Program-made: the position numbers and the translations under genes
The notes under the pieces: generated by a model
Databases searched by the model: none
What the model was told of the DNA's origin: nothing
What the model saw: only the letters and a program-made list of their open reading frames with translations
Shown: piece by piece, positions 1-10,200 of the stretch
Layout: the number at the start of each line of letters is the position of its first letter
Numbering within the stretch: position 1 is the stretch's first letter
Assembly (NCBI GenBank): GCA_003117195.1
Contig: BDSI01000033.1
Span: 856,817 to 920,816, forward strand
Reading direction: 5' to 3'
Source: Eudorina sp. 2006-703-Eu-15
Lineage: Eukaryota > Chlorophyta > Chlorophyceae > Chlamydomonadales > Volvocaceae
DNA length: 64,000 bases

Positions 1-360
1 ATCGCGGAGGGGATGGGGGCGGTGTTGTCAGGTGTCGGCTGTCAGGTGTCTAGGGTTGGAAGGTAGTTGGGTGCTGATTGGTTGGAGGCAGGGAAGCGGT
101 ATTGACAGCGGAGGCGCCGGGTGGGTGACAAAGGTGTCCGACACCACACGGGCTGCCGCCAGCCCGTGTGCGCAGCAGCTAAGGACCTGACCACGCGAGG
201 AACAGTCGGAGAGGGGTCCGAGGGGCATCCGCCGCTCGTCGCCCTCCGGCCCCTCTGTCGTCCTTTCGCCTCCGTGCCGTTGTCGCTCCGCTCCGCTCAC
301 CTTGTGTACGCCCCGGGCTGGGTCGGGCTCCCCCCCTGGACCGGACCGGGCCGGGCACAG
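1..360 (+). other. Intron of the DDX24-like helicase gene (left edge)
   Basis: This is the 3' part of an intron whose donor is outside the window. It ends in a CACAG acceptor at 356-360 directly before the first helicase exon. The frame used by the downstream exon has a stop at 64-66. The open reading frames over this stretch on both strands show no family resemblance. Confidence 0.75.
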
Positions 361-3300
361 GAGCTGAGCAGCATCCTGGAGCGGCTGCCGCACCCGTCCA
401 ACGCCCGGGAGGTGACGGAGGACCCGGAGTTTGAGGAGCTGAGGCGCGCCAAGCTGATGGAGCGGGAGGGCAAGCGGACGGGGGCCGAGCGCGCTGAGCA
501 AAAGCAGCAGCAGCAGCAGCAGCAGCAGGAGGAGGGGGAGGAGGAGGCGCGGCCGCTGCGGAAGCGGCGGCACAGCGACCACGGCGAGGCGGCGGATGAA
601 GACGAGGAGGGCGACGAGGGCGCTGGGACAGAGGAGGAGGAGGAGGAGGAGGCGGAGGGTGTGGATGGAGATGGAGAGGAGGACGAAGATTCCGAGGGTG
701 AGGCCGGCGGCGATGACGCCGAGGCGGCCGACGAGGAGGAAGAGGAGGCGGGCGCGCCGCAGGCGGAGGAGCAGGAGCAGGGGCAGCAAGGGGGGCCGCA
801 AGGGGGGCAGACCAAGAAGAGGAGGAGGGGGCCCCAGATGCAGACGTTTGTGTTCTCGGCGACGCTCACTCTGCCGCTGTTCCTCAAGAAGCGCCTGCGC
901 CGCGGCGGCGGCGGCGCGGGCGGCGGCGCCGCCACCCTGGAGTCCCTGATGGACCGGGTGCCCTTCCGTACATCGCCGCCCCCCAAGGTGGTGGACTTGA
1001 CGCCGCAGCGCCGCCTGGCGGATCGGGTGGTGGAGGCGGCGGTGAGTGTGTGAATGGACGTACGGATGTACGGATGAACGAATGTGCGAATGGATTACTT
1101 TATAAGTGGGGGGGGCCGGCAGCGGAATCCTGTTGGGACGGGCCCCTCTCTGAACGCGCGCGCAACGCCTTGACGCCCGGCGGGAGGGATCCCTGGCGTT
1201 GGATCCCGCGGCTTCAGTGAAGTTTTCCACCCAACTCTTCGGCCCCCGCGGGTCAGGCCCCCCCTGAACCCCCCAAGAGGGGACATTGGGCGAACGCCGG
1301 GGACCGCGGTGCCCGGGCGGCGTCTGCGATGGCTGCGGGCTTTAGGTCTCCGTCCGCCTTCGGTGGCTTGGTAGGATACGAGGGCGTCAGCTGGCCCCGC
1401 ACGGCCGCATCCTGGGGCACGGCCCCCGAGCGGTGCGACCGGATCTCTCCCTCCTTGCCTGCCCTTGCGTGTCCTCCCCCACTCCCCCGGGCGGGGCACC
1501 TCACCTTGCGCTTCATTTCCTGCCCTGTGAGGCGTTTTTCATTCGGCCCCACGCCACCCCACCCCAACCTCATCCCGCCCCCGCCCCGTCCCACCCCACC
1601 CCACTTCAACCTGCAACCCCCCCCCCGTCCAGGTGAGCTGCCTGGAGGACGAGCGCGACGAGGTGCTGTACTACCTGCTGGCCGCCCACCCGGGTCGTAC
1701 CTTGGTGTTCGCCAATGCGGTCAGCGCCATCCGACGGGTGGCGGCGCTGCTGCAGGCGCTGGGGCTGCCCGCGGCGGCACTGCACGCGCAGCAGCAGCAG
1801 CGGCAGCGCCTAAAGGTACGTGGTACGACACACGGGTACGGGGCCGTACAGGACGTGGTAGCAGCGTTGAAACGGCGTTGATGCGACTGCCGAGAGCGGG
1901 GGCCGGGGGCCGGGGACGTGGGCGTCGTGCAGGGCAACACGGCTCATGCGGCCTCAGCTGCGTAGCTTCTCCCCCAAACGGTGCGCCGCACCTCGGCTGT
2001 TCGCCGCGACGGCTCGAGGCCCCCATGACGGACGGACGGACGGACGGACTCACCTGGCGTACGGCTTTCCGTTGAGCCGTGCGGGGTATACCGGGCACGG
2101 GCACCCAGGTCAGGACCCGGCATCCCCACCCCTCCACCCTTGCGGCCCCACTTCTTGGCTCCCAAACCCACGGCCGCTTAACCCCATGGTTGTCTACCAA
2201 TTTTCCTAAACTCCCAACCGCCAACCGCCCTCCTGCAGTCCCTGGACCGCTTCAAGGCCCGGCCTCACTCCATCCTGGTGGCCACTGATGTGGCGGCCCG
2301 GGGTCTGGACATCCAGGATGTGGCGACCGTGATCCACTACCAGCTGCCCGCATCGGCGGACACGTACATCCACAGGTGGGGGCACCGGGGAATTGCTGGA
2401 TCCGCTATAAGGACATAGAAGGACAAGGGACTGGAGCCGGACAAGGGAGGGGAGGGACCTTCACTGCGGGTCCAGCAACCCCTACCCTTACCCCCTCCCC
2501 CCCAATCGTGGTCCCGGTGGTGGCGCCCCCGTTGGGACTACCTCCCGCTGCACAGGTGCGGCCGCACCGCCCGCGGTCTGGCGGGTGACGGCATCTCCAT
2601 TGCCTTGGTGACCCCCCGGGAGGCGGCCAGGTTCTCAGGGCTGGCCCGGGTGCTGGGGAGGGACCTGCCGCCCGCCTTCCCAGTCGACCAGTCGCTCATG
2701 CCACAGGTACGGGAGTGTACGGCATTGTATGGTACGGGATGGACCCCGACGGGGGGGCGGGATGCGAGCGACGCGTGTATGGGCCCCGTGGGGTCGGAGG
2801 GGATGGGTTCAGGGCCGCTGTGGCGGGATGTGCCAAACAGACGGATTGTGGGCCATGTTGGGGGGGTCCGGTGACGGGCTTGCGGCGAATGCGGCTGCGG
2901 GTGCGGCTGCGGCTGCGGCTGCGGCTGCGGCTGCGGCTGCGGCTGCGGGTGCGGGTGCGGGTGGGGGTGGTCGGCCCTGGTGGGGATTGAGGGAGGAGGA
3001 GGGCGGACGCTGCCCGCGGAGGGAGGGAGGGAGGAGGGACGGGGGGCCATGTCCAGCGGTAGGGGTACAAGGCCCTCCTAAACCCTTAGCTCAAACCCTA
3101 ATTGAGGCTTCCGCAGGGGTCCGTGATGGGCGGTGCGCGAGGCCCGGGCTCGGCGTGCGTCGTATTTACGGTCGTGTCATTGTCGTACCGTACTCCCGGG
3201 GGCCCCTGTTTCGCGCGCAGGTCCGCGCGCGTGTACGGCTGGCGATACGGCTGGACGAGATTGAGCGCAAGGAGCGCAAGCAGCGCGCGGAGACGACGTG

Positions 3301-5137
3301 GCGACGCTCCAACGCCAAGGTACGGCAAAGGGTGCCGTGCATGCGTCGTACATTAACCCAGCGGCGCGCGACGCTGGGACAGCGGAGGAGCGGTGCGGTG
3401 CGCGCTGCCACCTGCTGCCCGGAGGGGAGCGGAGCGACAGCCGTTCCCGTTCCTGTCACTGTCTCACTGACGAGCCGTCTCTCAGCAGTACCCTTACCTG
3501 CAGTCCTCCACCGCCTCCCAATCGAGTGGCAAGTGGCCCCCGCCCTTTCTCGGCCTCTGGCGATGTCCCGTTTCCCCATCCCTTGTTAAAACACAGAATA
3601 AAACGCACACAAATCAGTATTCTTAATCGCACACGCACGCACTCACGCACGCTAGTGTTGAGCACCACGGTCCTCTGGGCGGTCCTGGGAGGGTTCTCCA
3701 GCCCGCCAGCCGACGCCACATCCCATCACATCACAAATGTGGGCCCTACGTGCGGCAGGCTCTGGGGCTGGCGCTCAGTGACGACGAGGAGGAGGCCGCC
3801 GGCGACTCGGACGAGGAGGGCGGCGGACGCGGGGGCGGGGGCGGCAAGCGGCTCCGTAACGGGCGCATCGCGCGGCCCAGCGCCCAGGCGGAGGCGCTGC
3901 GGCAGCAGCTGGCGGCCCTGCTGGCGGAACCGCTGGCGCCGCGCATGAGCAGCAGGTGTGGGGGTGTGTGGGGTGTGGGGTGGGTGGGTGGGGGATGGAT
4001 GGGTGGGTGGGTGGGGGTGGGTGGGTGGGGGGTGGAGTGGGGTGTTTAGCTAAGTTACCCTCCCGACACGGTTCAGGGGCCGAGTGGGTGGGTGGGTGGG
4101 TGGAGGTGGGGATGGAGGTGACATGGGCTCTGGCCTCTGGGCGGAGTGCAGGAGGGTGGGACCGGCGGCAGGTTGCCCCTTTATGATGATCTGTCGGATG
4201 ACGAATACACGAGGGAAGCTGCGGGAAGGTGCAGGAAGGTTCGGGAAGCCACGGGGAGGTCTCCACACCAGGGTGGGGGCTGGGGCTGGGGCCGGTAGGG
4301 GGGCGCGGGCGGGGTTCTGCGCCTGTCTCTGATTACTGGCGGCACCTGATGGCCCGCCCGCTGCAGGTGATGATCGAACTAGGACCTCACCGTGCGGCTG
4401 CCCGGCGTGGGCAGCACAAACACAAACACAAACACAAAACACAAACACACGCACTCGCCCCCTCTCACTCGCCCCCTGTCAATCCACCCCGCAGGTACTT
4501 CACGGGCGGTCTGGCGGCTGCTCTGGCGACCCGCGTCAAGGAGCCGGCGGGCACTGGCGGCGGCGCCGCCGGCGCCAAAGCGGCGGCGGCCGCGGCGGCG
4601 GCGCCGCCGCCGCGCGGCAGCGAGGCTGCCGCGCCCGGCGCCGCCACGGCCGCCGTGCCCAAGGCCGTCGCCCTCGCCACCAAGCTGCACGAGAGCCGAC
4701 AGACCGCTGCCGCCGCCGTCGCGGCGGCGAACCAACGGCGCAAGGCCAAGAAACTCAAGGGCGCCGCTGCCGCCGCTGCCGCGGCCGCCGCCGGCGCCAA
4801 GGGTGCCCGCGGCGGCAAGGGCCTGGATGCCCGGCTGCTCGTGAGCCGCAACGCGATGAAGAAACAGCGGCGGCAGGGCATGGTCGTAATCCCGCAGGCC
4901 TTCGGTCGGGACGCCGCAGCCCCCAACGCGCTTGAGGCGCTGCGGTCGCGCATGGCGGCGCTGGGTTCCGGAGCCGCCGCCGCGGCGGCGGCCGCCGTCA
5001 AGATTCCGACGGCGGGCGGCAAGCGGCGCGGCCCGGCGGCGGGCAAGAAGGACGGCCGGGGCGGCAAGGGGGGTGGTGGCGGGAACGAGGGCGGAGGCAG
5101 GGGGCGGAAGGCCAAGGGGCGGAAGGCCCGTCGGTAG
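361..5137 (+). CDS. DEAD-box ATP-dependent RNA helicase, DDX24/MAK5 type (5' partial)
   Basis: C-terminal half of a superfamily-2 RNA helicase; MAK5/DDX24 proteins act in the nucleolus in 60S ribosome assembly. Exons: 361-1041, 1633-1815, 2239-2375, 2556-2706, 3221-3319, 3759-3955, 4495-5137; all junctions keep frame, stop TAG at 5135-5137. The first exon begins ELSSILERL, which normally follows motif II, and reaches motif III (FVFSAT). Motif IV (TLVFAN) is in exon 2, motif V ([11 protein letters not shown]) in exon 3, and motif VI (HRCGRTARG) spans exons 3-4. The order, the [11 protein letters not shown] context and the HRxGRTAR form fit MAK5/DDX24 rather than other DEAD proteins. About 140 acidic, Gln-rich residues lie between motifs II and III. 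The last exon is Ala/Gly/Lys-rich and ends in a basic tail typical of nucleolar proteins. Motifs Q, I and II lie upstream of the window. The start of exon 6 is the least certain boundary. Confidence 0.9.
505..528 (+). repeat. (CAG)8 coding microsatellite
   Basis: Eight perfect CAG triplets read as polyglutamine inside the acidic insert of the helicase. Confidence 0.95.
2028..2050 (+). repeat. (GGAC)n microsatellite
   Basis: Short run of GGAC units in a helicase intron. Confidence 0.85.
2891..2972 (+). repeat. (GCGGCT)n hexanucleotide repeat
   Basis: About 13 hexamers, GCGGCT with GCGGGT variants, in the intron between the fourth and fifth helicase exons. Translated frames give artefactual poly-Ala or Leu-Arg stretches. 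Confidence 0.9.
3960..4115 (+). repeat. GGGT/GGGTG-rich tract with G-quadruplex potential
   Basis: The helicase intron after the donor at 3956 is almost entirely GGGT, GGGTG and GGGGT units on the coding strand, interrupted at about 4050-4080. Many runs of three or more G lie within seven bases of each other. Confidence 0.85.
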
Positions 5138-5288
5138 GGGGAGGGCGTCGAAGAGGCGCCGCGAGGGTGGACTGGGCGGCAGGGGACTGGCCGGCGGAGG
5201 GGTGGGGGTGGGGGTGTGAGGCGGCAGGTGGGGGCGATGTCGGTGTCCCCGATAGCAGTTGGCTGGCGGGGACATCCCTCAGAGATTA

Positions 5289-5289
5289 T

Positions 5290-5324
<35 letters not shown>

Positions 5325-5362
5325 TGTGTGTGTGTGTGTGTGGGTGTGTGTGTGGGTGTGTG
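5289..5362 (+). repeat. (TG)n microsatellite
   Basis: Roughly 70 bases of TG dinucleotides with interspersed GG in the 3' untranslated region of the helicase gene. Confidence 0.95.
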
Positions 5363-5447
5363 GGAGGGTAGGGAGCGGGGGGCGATGCGGTGAGATACCG
5401 CGCGGAATGGAAGTTGTGGGGGGTGGCGGCGCAGGACTGCCAGGGTG

Positions 5448-5452
5448 TGTAA
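5448..5452 (+). terminator. TGTAA poly(A) signal for the helicase gene
   Basis: TGTAA is the usual volvocine polyadenylation signal. It lies about 310 bases after the helicase stop codon, a normal 3' UTR length for this group. Confidence 0.55.
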
Positions 5453-5730
5453 AAGAAACAGGACAGTGTGTGTATGTATGGTCGGTGGCGTTTCATGATG
5501 TCCGGGATCCGCGGTTCGAAATGTATCCGGGATTTGCGATCCGGGATTCAGCCACCGAAGTTCAGGTAATGCTCTGCCGTGCTTTTGTGGTGAACTGAGT
5601 GCCCCCAGCGGCCTCCCAGCGAGGAATCAGATCAAGTAGTACGGCAGCGTGCGCCGTACAGGAGGATCCGTAGGTCGAGGGGGTCGTGAGCTGTGCCAGC
5701 GTCGAGGGGGGCGGAGGGCTGGCAGTCACG

Positions 5731-6785
5731 ATGCGCGCGGCAACGCTGGCTCGCGCCACAAGTGGTGGGGTTCAACAGAGGGGCCTCGATCCTCGACGCT
5801 CGACGCAGCAACGCCGCCTGATCCGGGAACCCCGTGGCGGCAGCGACAACAGGTGTGCAGACCCATCCTCACCCAGCGCCAATGTGAATGAATGAATGAA
5901 CGTTACATTGAATGTAACGACGGCAAGTTAATGAACGACACGAGATTATTGTCGTTTATGTCGAACAAAGCTGTGCGTTACAGTGAAGCAATACGCCCTC
6001 CATCGACCAGGGCGGGGGGCGCGGCGCCTCAAAACAGGTACCATCATCGGTGGAAGGCCATCCTGGTCAGTCCTGGTGTTTTAAAGCTGTCGCGGGGCGT
6101 ACGGCATCCCAGCTCCCCCCTTCCCTGAACAGCAGACTACGCAGTATGGACCCGAGCCCCGGGTAACGCCGGGGAGCGACGATGGCCGCCGCCGTCCTCT
6201 GCACTCGGGAAACAGCTGACAAGGGGTTGCAGCGAGTCCCGGTGCATCGCTGCTGTAGGGTACTGCAGGGTCAGGGACCCAGGCCAGTTCACATGCACCA
6301 AACGAGTGTGTTCGGGTGCCCGAATGAACGTACGAGTGTATACGACTGGAATGTACTGCAGACCTCGATGGCCGTGGTCTGATCCCGATGCCGGACGGGT
6401 CCCGCATGCTGGCCAGGGGCAGGGGAGAAGGGGCGTAGAGGCGACCGGAGCGGCGGCGCGTGCGAGCGCGGGACGTTCAACCCGGTCTTCGCAGTCTGCG
6501 GAAGTGTCTCGACTGCCAAATCGTCCCCAACAGTGAACCAGCAATGCGATTCAGGCTCAGCGCTTCCCTGGTTTCTCGGAAATTCCCAGATGGGTTAAGA
6601 GCAATTCAACAAGGAGCATGATAGGAAATGGGCGCCGGGGCAGGGCAAGTGGGTTGAAATCGGCCTGGAGTGCTGGTGAAATCTAAATGTAAATATCTGC
6701 GAGGAATGTTGGTGTGGAAGAGGGTTTGCAACGCAGGTACTACGTGCCGCACTCGCGTAACTTGCCGCGCATCCTGAGCCTGTGA
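5731..6785 (+). CDS. Tentative small basic protein (78 residues, four exons)
   Basis: A phase-consistent model: exons 5731-5852, 6038-6065, 6495-6532, 6737-6785, with donors GTGTGC, GTCAGT and GTGAAC, CAG acceptors, and stop TGA at 6783-6785. The product starts MRAATLARA, is rich in Arg and Gln, and ends YYVPHSRNLPRILSL, which looks like a real protein tail. The Arg-rich, Ser/Thr/Ala start could be an organelle-targeting presequence, so a small mitochondrial or plastid component is possible. I recognise no family. Support is only splice signals, phase and the look of the last exon; two exons are under 40 bases, so chance is a real alternative. Confidence 0.35.
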
Positions 6786-7281
6786 CGGGCTCTTTGTTTT
6801 TCCGATTGGTCAATTACACAAAATATTTTACAGCGACGCTAAAAATCCTCTACTTTCCGCCAATGCGGCTCGATAAGCTGGCCTGCATACACTCCGGAAC
6901 GACTGACGTGTCGCCGGCCGGATGAGGTTCCTGGAAAACCAACTTGAAAAAATGAAATGTGGGTTATACATTAATTCAATTCCCCGCATTACTCACCATT
7001 ACGTGCATGTGCTGGACGCCTTCCTGCCGTTGGAATACTCTTGTACGGCATGTAAGTATTGTCGAGGTCGGACCGCACGCGCATTAGGTGTCTATCTCGC
7101 AAGTTTGGAAATATCTAGGTTGGTCCCCCAATACCCATGGCGAGTTAAAACGTTATTTTCATGGACAGGATAGAAAGCCCTCCAGCCAATTATTTACAGT
7201 ATTAAGGCGAAGCCGTAAGGCGACAAAAAATTTACATGCCGTTCAATAGAGCAAAACGATAGACCTGACTTACTCGAAGCT
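6786..7281 (+). other. Intergenic region / putative promoter of the TIR-LRR gene
   Basis: Markedly more AT-rich than the genes around it. It holds a TGTAA word at 7051-7055, a possible poly(A) signal for the small upstream gene, and otherwise presumably the 5' untranslated region and promoter of the TIR-LRR gene. No clear TATA box or exon was recognised. Confidence 0.5.
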
Positions 7282-10200
7282 ATGGCGGAAGAAGACGTGT
7301 CGGTGGTCAATACTCCGTCGATAACGCGTGCGACGGCCGTGGTTGCAGCGGCCGACGAGTTGTCCGATCAGCCTCAGGAGCCTCCATCTCCCAGACCTCA
7401 GTATGCCCCTCTCAAAACGGAACCTTCGGCGGCGCCGCGCCGGCCGGCGTTCCTGTCCTGCAAATGGCCGGAGGGAAGCGATTGGTGCGTCGACCTGGCG
7501 GGCGAGCTGCAGGCCCTGGGCCTGCCGGTCGTGCACGATGCACGGCACAGGACGAAGCTGTACGACGTGGAGACCCAAATCCAGGACAGCAGCTGCGTTA
7601 TTATGCTGGTGACGCCGGGGTTCTATCTGGGGCTCGCCAACAAGCCGCTCGGCAACAGGGCGCTCAAGGAGGTGCGCTGCGTGGGGGCCCACACGGGTCC
7701 CAGCCGCCCTCTGCTGTGAGGCCACTAACCGGCCAGGATCCCAGGCGCCGGGGCAGGGAGGGAAGCCGCCGGTCGGCGCGAGAAGCGCCGGCGCGGCTCC
7801 AGAGTCCGCAGCTGCCCGGGCGGCTCCTCGGGATTGCGGCGGGCCAGCCAGCCAGTCAGCCGGCCGGTGCCTGCAGTCCGTTCAACCGCACCGCCCCCTG
7901 GCGCCGTCCGAAGGGGCACAACCCACCCGACGACCCACCCATCCATCCGCACCCGCGCACACCATCGGCGACTTGCAAACCCCGTGGCAACCTTCCGGGC
8001 GATCCGTTGGACGGGGCAGTGCTGCAGGCCCTTCCGGTCCTTGGCCAGAAGGCTCCGATCCACAGGCGGCCCCCCCCTCAACTCATTCTCCCGTGCCGTA
8101 CCTCACATCACGTCACACCACACCCGCACCACACTACGGGCGGGTTTCGATGCTAACGACACCACACCACACACCATGCGAGCAGCCAACCCGCCACCGC
8201 CTGCACCCACAGGTGAAGCTCGCGGTGCAGTACGGTAAACCACTGCTGGCGATCGTACACGCGTCGTACTGCGGCCAGAACCCGCTACCGTCTCTGACGG
8301 CGGCCCGGGAGTTGACGTCAGACGACGGCGGCGAGCCCCCCTGGAGCATTGAGGAGCTGTACAAGGTGGCGCGGGCACCCTCGGTCATCGTGTTCAAGGG
8401 CGGGGGTGAGTATTGTACGGCAATGTCGTGGATCTGGAGCCGGCCGAACCGTGGGATCGTGCAGAGGATGCGCGGGTTCACCACCCGGGTTCACCACGGC
8501 CAGGATCCCTCCCTCCTTCCCTAGCCGCTGACCGTTGATAATTGAACCGTTAACCGTTGACGTAGTTGGGCAACGTACGATTGGCGCTGACTCCTATATC
8601 GAGCTTAGCATACTGCCGCCAGCCGAGTTGAAACTAGCTTATGCCCTCTGGGCCCGTTGGATCTCGGATCCTCGGGACTGAAACGTCCCTCTTGTGACGG
8701 TTAAAGTGATCCTTTTCAACTGCCTGTCTCCGGTGTGCCGCAGATGGATTCGACGCCTACCAGCGCGAGGTGGTGCGGCAGGTGGGGGCCCTCGTCAGAG
8801 CGGCGGAAGCGCCGGAGGAGTCGGAGGGGAGGCGGACAGAGACGGGGACGTCCAGCGGCGCTGCGGCGGACGAGCAGGGCAGGTCGGCGGCCGCCACGCC
8901 GCGGCTCGGAGGCTCGGGGGGACCGCCGGCGGGCGAGGCGGCGGAAGCGGAGGAGAAGCGGCTGCGGGACATCCTCCGAGCCGCGGGGCTGTCCAAGTAA
9001 GTCCTGAGAACCCCCGCGGGCGCCGCCGGGAAGCAGCCGTGGCTTCGAACATGACTTGTTGGAGGGAGTGACGACCGGGCGCGGACGCGGGAACTGGCGC
9101 CCACAGAACCGGTACTCGCCAAACCGTTCAGTACCAGTGCGCAGCCGTACATGGGGCGCACACCGTTGGTGGTGTGTGTGTGGGGGGGGGAGAGGTAACG
9201 GGGGGAACGGTGGCGATGCTAGGGCCAGGTACCGCATCCGTAATTCAGTCGGTGTTTTTCTAGTGGCAAATCGCTGCATCCCATGAACCAAGTCATGGGG
9301 CCAGCTCTCGACGGGCTGTAGTGAGGACAGGCGGGAGCAAACTGAAAACATATAACTGGTACACAACACTGAACCCAAACGGAACCTCCAAAAGTTGAAA
9401 GGCGGTTGATGCTTGATGGGCGTGTCTGCGCGTGTCTGAATACGCGTGTGTGTGTGCGTGTGTGTGTGTGCGCACGTAGGAGGTTGCCTTCCCTTCTGGA
9501 GGGACGCATCCGTACGACGGAGGCGCTGCAGAGGGCGCTGCGGCGGGGTCGGCTGGCCGCCAAGCCGTACAACTGGCACGACAGCTGGATTCAACGCGCC
9601 AGCCAGGTGCTGGAGTCCTGGCCCGTGCTGAGCACCATGCCCGAATGGCTCCGCGCCGCACCGGAGGGCCTGGTGCCGCTGCTGGTGCCGCTGCTGGCGC
9701 AAGAGGAGCCGCGGGACTTTGACCGCGACGGCCGCCCGCGGCCGCGGCGCGGCGCGTTACCGCTGACGACCTCCCTGGACCTCGCGGCCCAGGGCCCCGT
9801 CGTCGTCGGGCCCCGCGGCGCCGCCGCGGTGGCGGCGATGGTCCGTGACGTCACCACCGCCGCCGCCGCCGCGGCGCGGCGGCGGCAGCTGCGGCAGGCC
9901 GTCAGCACAGCCGACGGCAGCGCCGGCAGCACCGGCAGCGGCGCGCCGCCGCCGCCGCCGCCGTTGTACGGCACCGCGACGACGGCGCTGACGTTGACGC
10001 GTGTTGACCTTAGCGACTGTGGACTCACCACTGCCAGCGCTGTGGAAGTGCTGGCGGCGGTGGTGTCGTGCCCATCAATCACCACGTTGCAGTTGGGCGG
10101 GAACGGCATCGAAGACGATCTGGCCGCGCCGCTGGAGGGCATCGCGCGGCGGGCTGCCGCCCTCGCGGGCGTCGTGGGCGCCGGCCGCTCGTCCTCACCG

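Larger units (their letters stand above)
5138..5730 (+). other. 3' untranslated region and intergenic spacer after the helicase gene
   Basis: Contains a long (TG)n tract and one TGTAA word at 5448-5452. No coding exon could be supported here. Confidence 0.6.

Noticed and set aside
385..420. Possible independent start of the helicase within the first visible exon
   Set aside because: A CACAG acceptor precedes it and DEAD-box motifs Q, I and II would be missing; the gene is simply cut by the window edge.
28..1230. 400-residue open frame on the minus strand
   Set aside because: It lies opposite the conserved helicase exon, is Leu/Arg low complexity and has no family resemblance; it is a GC-rich shadow frame.
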